From Hyphomicrobium_A sp963728165 (GTDB lineage Bacteria; Pseudomonadota; Alphaproteobacteria; Rhizobiales; Hyphomicrobiaceae), in the NCBI GenBank assembly GCA_963728165.1, contig CAVSIY010000006.1:1116001-1180000 (forward strand): a stretch of DNA of 64,000 bases. Direction: 5' to 3'. The notes under the pieces were generated by a model that made no database searches, had not been told where the DNA came from, and saw nothing but the letters and a program-made list of their open reading frames with translations. This document shows positions 1 to 9,025 of the stretch, piece after piece. The translations under genes and the position numbers were made by a program. Every line of letters begins with the position of its first letter. Position 1 is the stretch's first letter.

Positions 1-1022
1 TCATCGCCGCCCTCGGTCATATCTTCGCTGCGCACTACGCTTTCTTCCGCGTCCGCCACGTCGACTGGCCGGCGCTGCTTTCCGTCGCCAGGGAAAGGGT
101 GACGGCAGCCACCATGTCGCAGTCAGATCTCCTGCACGAGATGGGCGCGCTGCTCGCGCACATCGACGATGACCACGTGACCCTGGTTGCTGATATCGGC
201 GGCGAACGCTTCGAGTGCGACCCGGGCCGGGCAAAGCTGTTCCGATCCGGCAGCGCCGTTGCGTGCCCCAAGCAAACGCAAGAGGACGGCGCCGTCGCCT
301 GGTTGCAAAAGTCCGTCTGGGATCGGCAGGACGAGGACGAGCTTCTAGGCCGGACCGCGCACACCACCGCCAACGGCAACATCAAGTACGGCCTCATCGG
401 CGATCACATCGGCTACTTGAGCATTCTTTCCATGGAGGATTTCGCTCGCGGCGATGGCGATGACGCTACCGCTTTGGAGCAGGCGCTGGACGAGGCCATG
501 GAGCTGTTCAAAGACGCCAAGGCCGTGATCGTGGACGTGAGCCTCAACGATGGTGGAGAGGATGTCCTTGCCCGAGCCATCGCGGCGCGCTTCGCCGCGC
601 AGCGAACGCTCGTCTATTCGAAATCTGCCGGCGACGCTCCCCGAGCGCGCCCACAGGCGATCTTTCTGGAGCCCGGCAGTGGCCCTCGCTACACCGGGCC
701 GGTCTACCTGCTGACGAGCAACGTGACCGTCAGCGCCGCCGAGGTCTTCACCATGGCCATGCGCGCCTTGCCCAACGTCACGCACGTCGGGCAGACAACG
801 CGCGGCTCGTTGTCGGACGTTCTAACCAAGCGGCTGCCGAACGGCTGGCTCGTCACCTTGTCGAACGAGGTCTATCTCGACGCCGAGGGCAAGGCGTGGG
901 AGGGGGCGGGGATTGCGCCGACGATTTCCATTCCGGTCTTTACCGGCGATGCCGACGTGGCCGGATCGCATGCGCGGGCCATACGCGCCATCCTCGCGCG
1001 CGTCGGCGAGCCTCACATCTGA
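1..1022 (+). CDS. S41-family (C-terminal processing-like) serine peptidase, 5' end cut by the window
   Basis: The reading frame is open from base 3, so only the C-terminal part (about 339 residues) is present and the true start lies upstream. The first residues (HYAFFRVRHVDWPALL) match the helical lead-in of tricorn/S41 peptidases. The catalytic core shows SNVTVSAAEVFTMA, where the Ser before AAE is the expected nucleophile, followed by GQTTRGSLSD and GWLVTLSNEVYLDAEG, all typical of S41 enzymes. It probably cleaves proteins or peptides in the envelope or cytosol, but the substrate cannot be read from sequence. Its 3' end overlaps the convergent lipoprotein gene by 10 bases. Confidence 0.82.
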   Translation, partial: IAALGHIFAAHYAFFRVRHVDWPALLSVARERVTAATMSQSDLLHEMGALLAHIDDDHVTLVADIGGERFECDPGRAKLFRSGSAVACPKQTQEDGAVAWLQKSVWDRQDEDELLGRTAHTTANGNIKYGLIGDHIGYLSILSMEDFARGDGDDATALEQALDEAMELFKDAKAVIVDVSLNDGGEDVLARAIAARFAAQRTLVYSKSAGDAPRARPQAIFLEPGSGPRYTGPVYLLTSNVTVSAAEVFTMAMRALPNVTHVGQTTRGSLSDVLTKRLPNGWLVTLSNEVYLDAEGKAWEGAGIAPTISIPVFTGDADVAGSHARAIRAILARVGEPHI

Positions 1023-1315
1023 ATGTAGGCGCGGCCGGTCTTGGGGTCGCGGCCGCCGCGGTACACATACGTCTTGTGCGTTGACGGGTCGGCACTCTGG
1101 TCGGCACTGGCCGTCCTCGAGTCCGCCTGCTGTGGCGCTGTCGCAGAGTTGGGCGTCGTCTCGACACGCGTGCCGTCGAGCCGCCAGGCGGGAGCGGGCT
1201 GGTACGCAACCGGGCTTTCGCAGGCGCCGGCGAGCAGCGCTACGGTGCTCGCAGCCGCGACCGCAATGAAGCGCGTCAGTCGCAGGGGGTTCCTTTGCAT
1301 GGGTCCGCGCGGCAT
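1013..1315 (-). CDS. small predicted lipoprotein
   Basis: 100 residues. A basic N-terminus and a hydrophobic stretch end in the lipobox LLAGAC, so the mature protein should begin at that Cys and be lipid-anchored. The mature part is short, Pro/Thr/Ala-rich and low in complexity, ending in YVYRGGRDPKTGRAYIQM. No known family was recognised. It is convergent with the S41 peptidase and overlaps its stop. A second Met at codon 6 could also serve as the start. Confidence 0.6.
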   Translation of the reverse strand: MPRGPMQRNPLRLTRFIAVAAASTVALLAGACESPVAYQPAPAWRLDGTRVETTPNSATAPQQADSRTASADQSADPSTHKTYVYRGGRDPKTGRAYIQM

Positions 1316-1403
1316 GGCTGCCTCCGACGTCCTTTCGCTTCGTCCTTTAGAACGTAGGAATTGGACCAGGAGTTCCCTAGGCCGTCCGGGTGCGACGTAG
1401 CGC

Positions 1404-2174
1404 TCAGGCGGGTCGAGCCGCGGCGGCCATGTAGTTGACGTCGCAATCGGGATCGAGCCGCCAGTTGTCGTGCATCACGTCGTAGACGATCCCTGAGAAG
1501 CGCGGGGCCTCGAGCCCGGCCGCCTCGAGGTGGCGCCTAAGCTCCGCCGGCGTGATGAAGCGCTGCCAATCGTGCGTGCCGCGCGGCAGCCAGCCGAGCA
1601 CGTACTCGGCCGCGACGATCGCCAGCGCATAAGACTTCCACGTGCGGCTGAGGGTCGAGAGCACGAGCATGCCGCCGGGACGCACCAGCTGGACGATGGT
1701 CTTGATGAAGGCGCCCACGTCCGGCACGTGCTCGATAACCTCCAGGCACACGACGGCGTCGAACCGCTCGCCTGCCGCGACCAGCTCCTCCGCGCGGGCG
1801 GCGCGGTAATCGATCGCCAGCCCCTGAGCCGAAGCATGCCGGCGCGCGACGGCGATGGCATCGGCGGTGGGGTCAATCCCGGTGACGCGGGCGCCGAGCC
1901 GTGCGAGCGGCTCCGAGACCAGCCCCCCGCCGCAGCCGACGTCGAGAAGGGTGAGTCCCGCCAAAGGGTTGAGCCCGCCCGTCGTCCGGCCGAAATGGCC
2001 AGCGAGCGTGTCGCGGATGAAGCTGAGCCGCGCCGGTCCCTGCTGGTGCAGCGGCCGGAACTTGCCGCCCGGGTCCCACCACTCGCCGGCGAGGCGCGCA
2101 AAGCGCTGAACCTCGCGCGGGTCGAAGGTCGGTCCCGCCTCTGTGGTGGATGCAAGGAGAGGTGCGCTCTGCAT
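1404..2174 (-). CDS. ubiG: ubiquinone biosynthesis O-methyltransferase (3-demethylubiquinol methyltransferase)
   Basis: S-adenosylmethionine-dependent methyltransferase performing the two O-methylations of ubiquinone biosynthesis at the inner membrane. The SAM-binding motif I is LLDVGCGGGLVSEPLARLGA, followed by the acidic GIDPT segment and the VCLEVIEHVPD motif. The N-terminal EWWDPGGKFRPLHQ segment is the UbiG signature. The ATG at 2174 is preferred over an upstream TTG at 2213, giving about 256 residues, near the usual length. It is divergent from lysC, with a 270-base intergenic gap, an arrangement common in Hyphomicrobiales. Confidence 0.93.
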   Translation of the reverse strand: MQSAPLLASTTEAGPTFDPREVQRFARLAGEWWDPGGKFRPLHQQGPARLSFIRDTLAGHFGRTTGGLNPLAGLTLLDVGCGGGLVSEPLARLGARVTGIDPTADAIAVARRHASAQGLAIDYRAARAEELVAAGERFDAVVCLEVIEHVPDVGAFIKTIVQLVRPGGMLVLSTLSRTWKSYALAIVAAEYVLGWLPRGTHDWQRFITPAELRRHLEAAGLEAPRFSGIVYDVMHDNWRLDPDCDVNYMAAAARPA

Positions 2175-2443
2175 GTCGAGCGCGATACGGGGCCGAGAGC
2201 GCCGGCTTGTCAAGGCAGGGGGCCCCAGGCCTCGGGCCTTTGGGCCCAGATATTGTGGGCCGCATATTGCGGGGCTGATCCGATCCCGTTAAGAGAACGG
2301 GCCGTAACCGGGATTTCTATTCGCTCAAGGCCGTTTACGCCGATCGGGCCGGGCTTCGTCGCCCGCGGCCGGCGCCCAGCGGGGCAGCTCCAGCAAGACT
2401 CGATACTACGGGCGCGGAAAGGCGCACACGGCGGGAAACGCGA

Positions 2444-3707
2444 ATGGCTGTGGTAGTCATGAAGTTCGGCGGCACGTCCGTCGCCAACATTGAGCGCATT
2501 CGCAACGTCGCCCGCCACGTCAAGCGCGAGGTGGACGGCGGGCAATAGCGTGGCGGTGGTGGTCTCCGCCATGGCGGGGGTGACCAACCAGCTCGTCGCC
2601 TATGTGCGGGAGGCCTCCGTCCTCCACGACGCGCGCGAGTACGACGCCGTGGTGGCGACCGGCGAGCAGGTCACGGCCGGGTTGTTGGCCATCGTGCTGC
2701 AGTCGATGGGGCTGCAGGCGCGCTCCTGGCAGGGCTGGCAGATCCCGATCACGACGACGGCTGCCCATGGTGCGGCGCGCATAACAGGAATTGATGGGTC
2801 GGAGATTTCCCGCCGCCTCAAGCAGGGCGAGGTGGTGGTGGTGACGGGATTCCAGGGCATCGAGCCGGAGCGTCGCCGCATCGCAACATTGGGCCGCGGC
2901 GGGTCCGACACCAGCGCGGTTGCGATGGCCGTCGCGCTGAAGGCCGATGTATGCGACATCTACACCGATGTGGACGGCGTTTACACCACCGACCCCCGCA
3001 TCGTGCCCAAGGCGCGCCGGCTGCCGAAGGTGTCCTATGAAGAGATGCTGGAGATGGCCTCGCTCGGCTCCAAGGTGCTGCAGACCCGCTCAGTCGAGCT
3101 CGCCATGGTCAACCGGATGAGGGTGCGCGTGCTCTCGAGCTTCGTGGCGCCGGAGGCCATGTCGCCGGTGCACGTGGACCGGCTGGAAGATATCGGCACT
3201 ATCGTTTGCGATGAGGATGAGATCGTGGAGAGCCAAGTCGTCAGCGGCATCGCCTACGTGAAGGACGAGGCGAAGGTGACGCTCATCAAGGTGGAGGACA
3301 AGCCCGGCGTTGCCGCACGCATCTTCGGGCCGCTCTCCGACGCCAATATCAACGTCGACATGATCATTCAAAGCGTGACGCCTGACGGCAAGCATACCGA
3401 CATGACCTTCACCGTGCAGGCGAGCGAGCTGCCGCGCACGCTCGAGGCCTTGAAAGGCGCCAAGAAGGACATCGGCGATTTCGAGGTGAAGAGCTCGGCC
3501 GACGTCGCCAAGATCTCCGTGATCGGCATCGGCATGCGCAGCCACGCCGGCGTCGCAGCCCTCATGTTCAAGGCGCTGGCCGACAAGAGCATCAATATTC
3601 TGGCCATCACCACGTCCGAGATTAAGATCAGCGTGCTGATAGATGCCGCCTACGCCGAGCTTGCTGTCAGGACGCTGCACTCTATTTACGGTCTCGACGC
3701 GGATTAG
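2444..3707 (+). CDS. lysC: aspartate kinase, interrupted by a one-base frameshift
   Basis: Catalyses ATP-dependent phosphorylation of aspartate, the first step toward Lys, Thr, Met and diaminopimelate. Translation from the ATG at 2444 gives MAVVVMKFGGTSVANIERI, the canonical aspartokinase N-terminus, then hits a stop at 2543. The next frame resumes with NSVAVVVSAMAGVTNQ and runs to the end, including GRGGSDTSAVAMA and two C-terminal ACT domains (near KVEDKPGVAARIF and KISVIGIGMRSHAG). Removing one G near 2537 (GTGGACgGCGGG) restores a 420-residue protein, the normal length. As the gene is essential, a sequencing insertion is the likeliest explanation. It lies directly upstream of ptsP. Confidence 0.93.
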
Positions 3708-3713
3708 TGTGAT

Positions 3714-3765
3714 GATCGAGAAATTCGCCAGGCTGGCCGCAATGGTGCGAGCGAACTTCTCGATC
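3714..3765 (+). other. inverted repeat between lysC and ptsP
   Basis: Arms GATCGAGAAATTCGC (3714-3728) and GCGAACTTCTCGATC (3751-3765) are complementary over 15 bases with one mismatch (a G-U or A-C pair depending on strand), around a 22-base loop. It lies seven bases after the lysC stop and about 118 bases before the ptsP start. No T-tract follows, so it does not look like a plain intrinsic terminator. It could be an RNA stability or processing element in a lysC-ptsP transcript. Confidence 0.5.
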
Positions 3766-3882
3766 TGAATGTCAGCACTAGCATCCGCAACCCCCGCGGG
3801 GATTTGGCGGCGCGGCTCTCGGTGCACTCAACCGAGTCTCAGGGCCGCCGTACCCCGTGAATTTTACCGGACGGCACGAGCC

Positions 3883-6171
3883 ATGCAGAGGCGAGGCGAC
3901 GAGCCACGAGTTCTGACATCCGAGCCGGCGCTGCGTGTCATCATGCGGCGTCTGCGCGAGATCATGTCCGAGCCCGGCGACGGTCAGGCCCGCCTCAACA
4001 AGATCGTCAAGCAGATCGCCGGCGTGATGGTCACCGAGGTGTGCTCCATCTACCTGAAGCGCCAGGACGGGTCGCTGGAGCTGTTCGCGAGCGAGGGGCT
4101 CAACCCCGGCTCGGTGCATGCAACCCGCATGAAGCGCGGCGAAGGTCTGGTCGGGCGCTGCGCCGAGCTCAACATCACCGTCAACGAGCCCGAGGCCTCG
4201 AGCCATCCCGCCTTCTCCTATCGCCCCGAGACGGGCGAGGAGATCTATCACTCGCTGCTCGCCGTTCCGATCCAGCGAAGTGGTCAGGTGCTCGGCGTGC
4301 TCGTCGTGCAGAACCGCGCGCAGAAGGAATATTCCGACGAGGACGTCGAGGTGCTGCAGACCACCGCCATGTTCATTGCCGAGCACCTGGTGACGGGCGC
4401 GGTGGCGGGGGCGGGCACTGCGGTCGAGCTCGGCAAGTCGCTGTCGGCGGTGATCCAGGGCGAGCCCATCTCCGAAGGGGTGGCGCTCGGCCATATCGTG
4501 CTGCACGAGCCGCGCATCGTCGTCACCAAGCTCATGGCCGAGGACCCCGCCGAGGAGCTCTTGCGCCTCGACGCGGCCATCGCCAGCTTGAGGGCCTCGC
4601 TCGACGAGATGTTCGGGCATGAGCATCTGGCCAGCGCCGGCGAGCACCAGGACGTGCTCGAGGCCTACCGCATGTTCGCCCACGACAAGGGCTGGGAGCG
4701 GCGCCTGCGCGAGGCCGTCGAGGGCGGGCTGACCGCCGAGGCGGCGGTGGAACGGGTGCAGAACTCGACGCGCGCGCGCATGCTGCGCCAGAACGACGCC
4801 TATTGGCGCGAGCGCCAGCGCGACCTTGCCGATCTCTCCGACCGCCTCTTGCGCATCCTCGCGGGCCGCATCACCAGTGCCGACGAGCCCTCGAAGCTGC
4901 CGCCCGATGCCATCTTGGTGGCGCGCACGATGGGGCCGGCGGAGCTCCTGGACTACGACCGCAAACGGCTGCGCGGGCTCGTGGTCGAGGACGGCAGCGG
5001 GCAGAGCCACGTCGCGATCGTCGCCAAGGCTTTGGGCATAGCGGCGGTCGGCCAGGCAGCCGGCGTGGTGGAGCGCGTCAACGCCGGCGATGCGGCGATC
5101 GTCGACGCGATGACGGGCGAGGTGCACTTGCGCCCCTCCTCCGACGTCATCGCTGCCTACTCCGACAAGGTCCGCTTCCTGGCGCGGCGGCAGCGCCAGT
5201 ACCGCGCCTTGAAGGACGTTGCGGCCGTGACCAAGGACGGCGAGCGGGTCGAGCTGCACATGAATGCGGGGCTCCTCGTCGACATGCCGCACTTGAAGGA
5301 ATCGGGCGCCGACGGCGTCGGGCTGTTCCGCACCGAGCTATTATTCATGCTGTCTGCCACGCTGCCCAAGCTGGAGCAGCAAATCGCCTCCTATAAGGCC
5401 GTCGTCGCCCACGCCGGCGACAAGCCGGTGGTGTTCCGCACGCTCGATATCGGCGGCGACAAGGTGCTGCACTATCTGCGCCAGCCCAAGGAGGAGAACC
5501 CGGCCATGGGCTGGCGGGCGGTGCGCATGGGGCTCGACCGGTCGGCGCTGTTGCGGACGCAGCTCAGGGCCTTCATGCGCGGCGCCGCCGGTCACGAGCT
5601 GCGCGTCATGATCCCGATGGTCTCGATGGCGCAGGAGATGGATCAGGTGCACGAGCTCCTGGACAAGGAGCTCGGCATCCTGAAGGCCAAGGGCTACGAG
5701 GCGCCCAAGCGCATCGCGGTCGGCGCCATGATCGAGGTGCCTTGTCTGCTGTTCGAGCTCGATGCCCTGATGAAGAAGGTGGATTTCGTCTCGGTCGGCT
5801 CCAACGATCTGTTGCAGTTCATGTTCGCGGCCGACCGCACCAACGCGCGCGTCGGCAGTCGCTATGACTCGCTGTCGCCGGCACCGCTCAGAGCCTTCAA
5901 GGCGCTGGTGAAGGCGGCCAAGAAGCACAAGGTGCCGCTCACCTTGTGCGGGGAGATGGCGGGGCGCCCCGTCGAGGCGCTCGCCCTCATCGCTTTGGGA
6001 TTTCGCTCACTATCGATGGCGCCGGCGTCCATCGGACCGGTCAAGACCATGATTCTGTCGCTCAACGCCGCGCGCGCCACAAAATTGCTCGACGAGCTCA
6101 TCAGAAAGGGTGCGCTCGACATTCGCGAGCAGCTCGAAGCCTTCGCCAAGTCGGAAGGCATCGAGGTTTGA
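3883..6171 (+). CDS. ptsP: phosphoenolpyruvate-protein phosphotransferase of the nitrogen PTS (enzyme I-Ntr)
   Basis: First phosphotransferase of PTS-Ntr: it takes phosphate from PEP and passes it to NPr, then EIIA-Ntr, a cytoplasmic regulatory chain sensing nitrogen status. Domains from the ATG at 3883 (762 residues): GAF (about 15-160, containing EVCSIYLKRQDGSLELF), PEP-utiliser N-terminal and swivelling domain with the phospho-His in GSGQSHVAIVAKALG (about His376), and a PEP-binding barrel (GVGLFRTELLFM, VFRTLDIGGDK, SVGSNDLLQFMFAADR, TLCGEMAG). An upstream start at 3769 is in frame but adds a non-conserved basic stretch. The order after lysC is conserved in Hyphomicrobiales. Confidence 0.94.
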   Translation: MQRRGDEPRVLTSEPALRVIMRRLREIMSEPGDGQARLNKIVKQIAGVMVTEVCSIYLKRQDGSLELFASEGLNPGSVHATRMKRGEGLVGRCAELNITVNEPEASSHPAFSYRPETGEEIYHSLLAVPIQRSGQVLGVLVVQNRAQKEYSDEDVEVLQTTAMFIAEHLVTGAVAGAGTAVELGKSLSAVIQGEPISEGVALGHIVLHEPRIVVTKLMAEDPAEELLRLDAAIASLRASLDEMFGHEHLASAGEHQDVLEAYRMFAHDKGWERRLREAVEGGLTAEAAVERVQNSTRARMLRQNDAYWRERQRDLADLSDRLLRILAGRITSADEPSKLPPDAILVARTMGPAELLDYDRKRLRGLVVEDGSGQSHVAIVAKALGIAAVGQAAGVVERVNAGDAAIVDAMTGEVHLRPSSDVIAAYSDKVRFLARRQRQYRALKDVAAVTKDGERVELHMNAGLLVDMPHLKESGADGVGLFRTELLFMLSATLPKLEQQIASYKAVVAHAGDKPVVFRTLDIGGDKVLHYLRQPKEENPAMGWRAVRMGLDRSALLRTQLRAFMRGAAGHELRVMIPMVSMAQEMDQVHELLDKELGILKAKGYEAPKRIAVGAMIEVPCLLFELDALMKKVDFVSVGSNDLLQFMFAADRTNARVGSRYDSLSPAPLRAFKALVKAAKKHKVPLTLCGEMAGRPVEALALIALGFRSLSMAPASIGPVKTMILSLNAARATKLLDELIRKGALDIREQLEAFAKSEGIEV

Positions 6172-6310
6172 TCGCAGCGCTGCCGGGCGGCGGCCTTGAA
6201 CAAAAATGAGGTGGTCTACCCGAGGGGCTCTGCGCCTTTGACAAGTCGCGGTTTTTGCCAGACGATGGTCGGTGGGGGAATTTCAAGACCGATGCTAACG
6301 GGCGTTCGTC

Positions 6311-7021
6311 ATGCGTAATGGCTACGAGCCGGCGAGGCCGCATTACGGCCCGCGCCCGCAGAGCGCACGTTTCGCCACGCCGGTGCGCGCCACCGTCCAA
6401 GGCCAGTCGATGGCGCAGGAGGTCGGGCGCTTTTTCCAGGATCTGAGGCGCGCGTTCGGCGCCAGCCAGGCGCAAATCGCCGGGCGTCTTGCCACCCGCG
6501 TCGACATCGTCGCGGCCTTGGAGGCCGGGCAGGTGCGCAGCCTGCCGCCGTGGCCGGAGACCTGCCGCATCGTCAGAAACTACACGCACATGGCCGGGCT
6601 CGACCCGCGGCCCGCGCTCACCTCGCTGGAGCTGCTGCTGCAGGCGTCGGCCCACAATCCGGTCGCGGCGGTGGCGCCGGCGCGGCGCCCGCGCCGCCGG
6701 GCCGAAGTCGCCGACGAGCCGGTGCGCTCCGCCATCCTCAGCAGCCTCAGGGAGGCCTGGGAGGGCCGCGTCGGCCAGGCGATGCGCCTGCTCGTCGTCG
6801 TCACCGTTCCGGTCACCATCATCCTGCTCGTGACCCAGACCGCCGTCCTGGAGGCGGCCGTCGCCCAGCTGCCGCCGTCGATCGCGCGCATCGTGCGCGG
6901 GGCCCAGAACTACGTCATCGTGCGCTTTGCGCCCATCCGCGACGGCCTGCGCTGGATCGACGTGCCCGACCCGCGCACGCGCCGCGGCGATAAATTGCGC
7001 AGCACCGCCCGATCGGAATAG
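6311..7021 (+). CDS. RodZ-like helix-turn-helix protein with one membrane segment
   Basis: 236 residues. An N-terminal Xre/RodZ-type HTH (about 38-105: AQEVGRFFQDLRRAFGAS, AQIAGRLATRVDIVAALEAG) is followed by a basic Ala/Pro-rich linker, then one transmembrane helix (LLVVVTVPVTIILLVTQTAV, about 160-180) and a basic C-terminal tail. The architecture is like RodZ cytoskeleton adaptors or membrane-bound regulators, but the periplasmic part is too short for classical RodZ. Homologues commonly sit between ptsP and prfA in this order. Start choice is uncertain, since a Met at codon 34 is possible. Function is not established. Confidence 0.72.
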   Translation: MRNGYEPARPHYGPRPQSARFATPVRATVQGQSMAQEVGRFFQDLRRAFGASQAQIAGRLATRVDIVAALEAGQVRSLPPWPETCRIVRNYTHMAGLDPRPALTSLELLLQASAHNPVAAVAPARRPRRRAEVADEPVRSAILSSLREAWEGRVGQAMRLLVVVTVPVTIILLVTQTAVLEAAVAQLPPSIARIVRGAQNYVIVRFAPIRDGLRWIDVPDPRTRRGDKLRSTARSE

Positions 7022-7090
7022 GTCGTATACTAGAGGTGCGGTCAGGCGCCTCTGTCCGCTCTGTTAGTGACTGGTCACGGAGGGGGAGCC

Positions 7091-7682
7091 ATGATCGTCG
7101 ATGTCGCGGTCTTTGTCGTCGCCCTGCTCTCGGGGCTGCTCGTCATGTGGCGGGGGGTGCGACGTACGTTGCTCTCGCTCCCGGCGCGCTTGATATTTTC
7201 TTTGGTTCTGGCCTGGTTGATTTCGAGCCTTGCAGTCCTCTATTGCGTCGTCTACCAGCCATCTCTTCTCGACGCGATGGTGAACCGTATTGGCCTTCCA
7301 AGCCCGATCGTGCTGGGCTACGCCGGTTGGATTGTTTTCGTCATTTTGCTGGCAGCGCTGCTGTTGGTCTTGAGCCGCATCAGAGCGCACGTGCTGAAAG
7401 AGAATTCTGATCACGACGTCGGTACGATGACGCGAGCGGCGCGGTTCGTTTTCGGGGCTGCATCCGGGGTATTGCTCGTGCTTGTTTTCGCTGTGCCGAC
7501 GTTCATGTTTTATGAGGCCTTTGTCCCCGATCCCAACGAGCTGGCCTCCCAGTTGAGCGGATCGATCTCGCTGCCGTTGATCAAACGTATAGGCGACGCT
7601 ATGAGGCCATTGCTCGAGCGCTCGCTTCCACTCTTCCTTGTCAGAAGCGCCCGAGCAGGGCGGAGCAGAGCCCGCGCCTTAG
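7091..7682 (+). CDS. CvpA-family membrane protein, probable 3' frameshift
   Basis: Starts at the ATG at 7091, just after a strong GGAGGGGGAG ribosome binding site. Four hydrophobic helices are visible: VDVAVFVVALLSGLLVMW, the next after RRTLLSLPARLIF, VLGYAGWIVFVILLAALLLV, and RFVFGAASGVLLVLVFAV. The short MWRGVRR loop and FGAASG motif resemble CvpA (colicin V production/PurF-linked) proteins. In the direct frame the tail becomes a basic non-conserved run to 7765. Dropping one T near 7633 gives the tail SLSEAPEQGGAEPAP and a stop at 7680-7682 (196 residues), which looks more natural. It belongs to the accessory stretch that interrupts the ptsP-prfA block. Confidence 0.6.
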
Positions 7683-7740
7683 CTGCGGGGTGCCTGCTCA
7701 TTTCCCGATTATGCCGGTCGGCAACGGCAAGCGGCGCGTC

Positions 7741-7850
7741 TTACGCGCGCTTCGGTCTCTTCTGAGCGCGGGCGGGGCGGGCGGCGGCCTGCTTCGACAC
7801 CGCAAAGCGTTGGCGGTAGCGCGCAATTCCATTGTTTGGCGAATGTGACA
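7741..7850 (-). pseudogene. possible relic of a basic C-terminal coding tail (DUF1801-like)
   Basis: On the minus strand this reads SKQAAARPARAQKRPKRA then stop, closely resembling the C-terminus of the DUF1801 gene at 8289 (SGKAAARPARPQKKPKRA), and the DNA of the two ends is visibly alike over roughly 55 bases. Nothing recognisable precedes it. It may be a leftover of a duplicated DUF1801 gene, or a chance match of low-complexity basic codons. Confidence 0.3.
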
Positions 7851-7989
7851 GATTTAATATTCTACGGAAGCAGTCTTGTTATACGCATTGCGCGTTCCGA
7901 ACTTGGAGTGATGGACAGGCGGCTATTGTCTGGGCTTTCGCCTTAAGCAAGCGGGGAGCAAAAAAGTCCAACCCTCAAGGAGGACCCCT

Positions 7990-8235
7990 ATGCTGAGCTT
8001 AGATCCAGCAAATCCTGTCAACAAGAAGCGGATCAAAGAGTCGATTACGAACGCGATCGCCAAACAGGTAGCCGGCTCCAGTCGGGAAGACATTGCACTA
8101 CGCGTAGAAGAAACCTACGAGAGAATGCTTGTTGGCGCGGCCATTTTTGCGCATGTCCCCTCGCTCACGGCGGGGTCAGTTAGACGCGACGTGGTTGCGA
8201 GTATGCACGGTCGGTCTAAGGCTCGGGCCGGATAA
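7990..8235 (+). CDS. small hypothetical protein (three-helix bundle / DUF3562-like)
   Basis: 81 residues, starting 7 bases after a near-perfect AAGGAGGA ribosome binding site. The sequence is mostly helical: KRIKESITNAIAKQVAGSS, EDIALRVEETYERML, then HVPSLTAGSVRRDVVASM. The pattern of amphipathic helices ending in a VPxL/RR segment resembles small three-helix-bundle dimerisation proteins (DUF3562 type), but the match is only by eye. It has no signal peptide and no membrane helix. It stands alone between the CvpA-like gene and the convergent DUF1801 gene. Confidence 0.5.
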   Translation: MLSLDPANPVNKKRIKESITNAIAKQVAGSSREDIALRVEETYERMLVGAAIFAHVPSLTAGSVRRDVVASMHGRSKARAG

Positions 8236-8288
8236 ACGGGTTTCCCAATGCGACGCGAGGAGTGCTCGCGCTTGTTTCACGGGGCTCC

Positions 8289-8774
8289 TCAAGCGCGCTT
8301 CGGCTTTTTCTGGGGGCGGGCGGGGCGGGCCGCAGCTTTTCCCGACGTGTTCAGCGCCACGCCAGCGCGAATGAGCGCCTTGAACGCTTTCTCATCGATC
8401 TTGTCGCCCTCGTGGATATCGATGGCGCGCCGCACGTTGCCGTCGAGGCTGGCATTGAAGAGCCCTGCAGGGTCCTCGAATGCGGCGCCCTTGGCGAAGG
8501 TCAGCTTCACATAGGTCTTGTAGGTCTCGCCGGTGCAGAGGATGCCGTCGTGCTCCCACACCGGAACGCCCATGGGGTTCGACGGCTTGCGCCATTTCAC
8601 CGCCTCGACCACGTGCGCGTCGGCCTCGTGGATGAGCTTGCGGACCCGCGCGAGCGTCTCGCCGCGCCAATCGTTCAGCGCCGCGATGCGCGCATCGATG
8701 AGCTGGGAGGGAGGGGGCGCACATTTGTTTCTTCGAGCCGCTCTTGCTCTCTTCATGGGCGTGACCATGATCAT
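8289..8774 (-). CDS. DUF1801 domain protein
   Basis: About 161 residues from the ATG at 8774; other Met codons at 8768 and 8756 are equally possible. The core LIDARIAALNDWRGETLARVRKLIH, then VVEAVKWRKP, VPVWEHDGILCTGETYKTYVKLTFAKGA and LFNASLDGNVRRAIDIHEGDKIDE is the DUF1801 (YdhG/YdeI-like) fold, a small cytosolic family of unproven biochemical role. A basic Ala/Lys tail (PQKKPKRA) ends the protein. A near-identical 50-base piece of this gene recurs at 9761-9810, beyond the toxin-antitoxin pair. Confidence 0.75.
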   Translation of the reverse strand: MIMVTPMKRARAARRNKCAPPPSQLIDARIAALNDWRGETLARVRKLIHEADAHVVEAVKWRKPSNPMGVPVWEHDGILCTGETYKTYVKLTFAKGAAFEDPAGLFNASLDGNVRRAIDIHEGDKIDEKAFKALIRAGVALNTSGKAAARPARPQKKPKRA

Positions 8775-8881
8775 CCAACTGATAGATTGCCCACCAACGA
8801 CTGCGCGCACGAAAGATGGTCGTAAATTGCCGTCCCAACCTACGTTGTCCGCTGCGCGGCCCGGCACCTACGCGCCCCCAC

Positions 8882-8911
8882 GTCATCCTCGGGCTTGTCC
8901 CGAGGACCCAC
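8882..8911. repeat. REP-like palindromic element
   Basis: The sequence reads GTCATCC then TCGGGCTTGTCCCGA then GGACCCAC. CCTCGGGC and TCCCGAGG form a short stem. The same outer words (GTCATCC and GGACCCAC) occur in both arms of the large palindrome at 11858-11952, so the two belong to one dispersed repeat family. Confidence 0.55.
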
Positions 8912-9025
8912 CGAGCCTCATACTCCCACGCCCGAGCTGCTTCCAATCGGATTAGATGCCCGTCAGGGCGCGAAGCCAACCGCGCAAAGTCTGGCTTGAC
9001 AATTGGTAACACAAAGGTTACTTAT

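Noticed and set aside
7683..7765. Long C-terminal tail of the CvpA-like protein in the uncorrected frame
   Set aside because: The tail is basic and unlike the family. A one-base correction gives a natural end at 7682.
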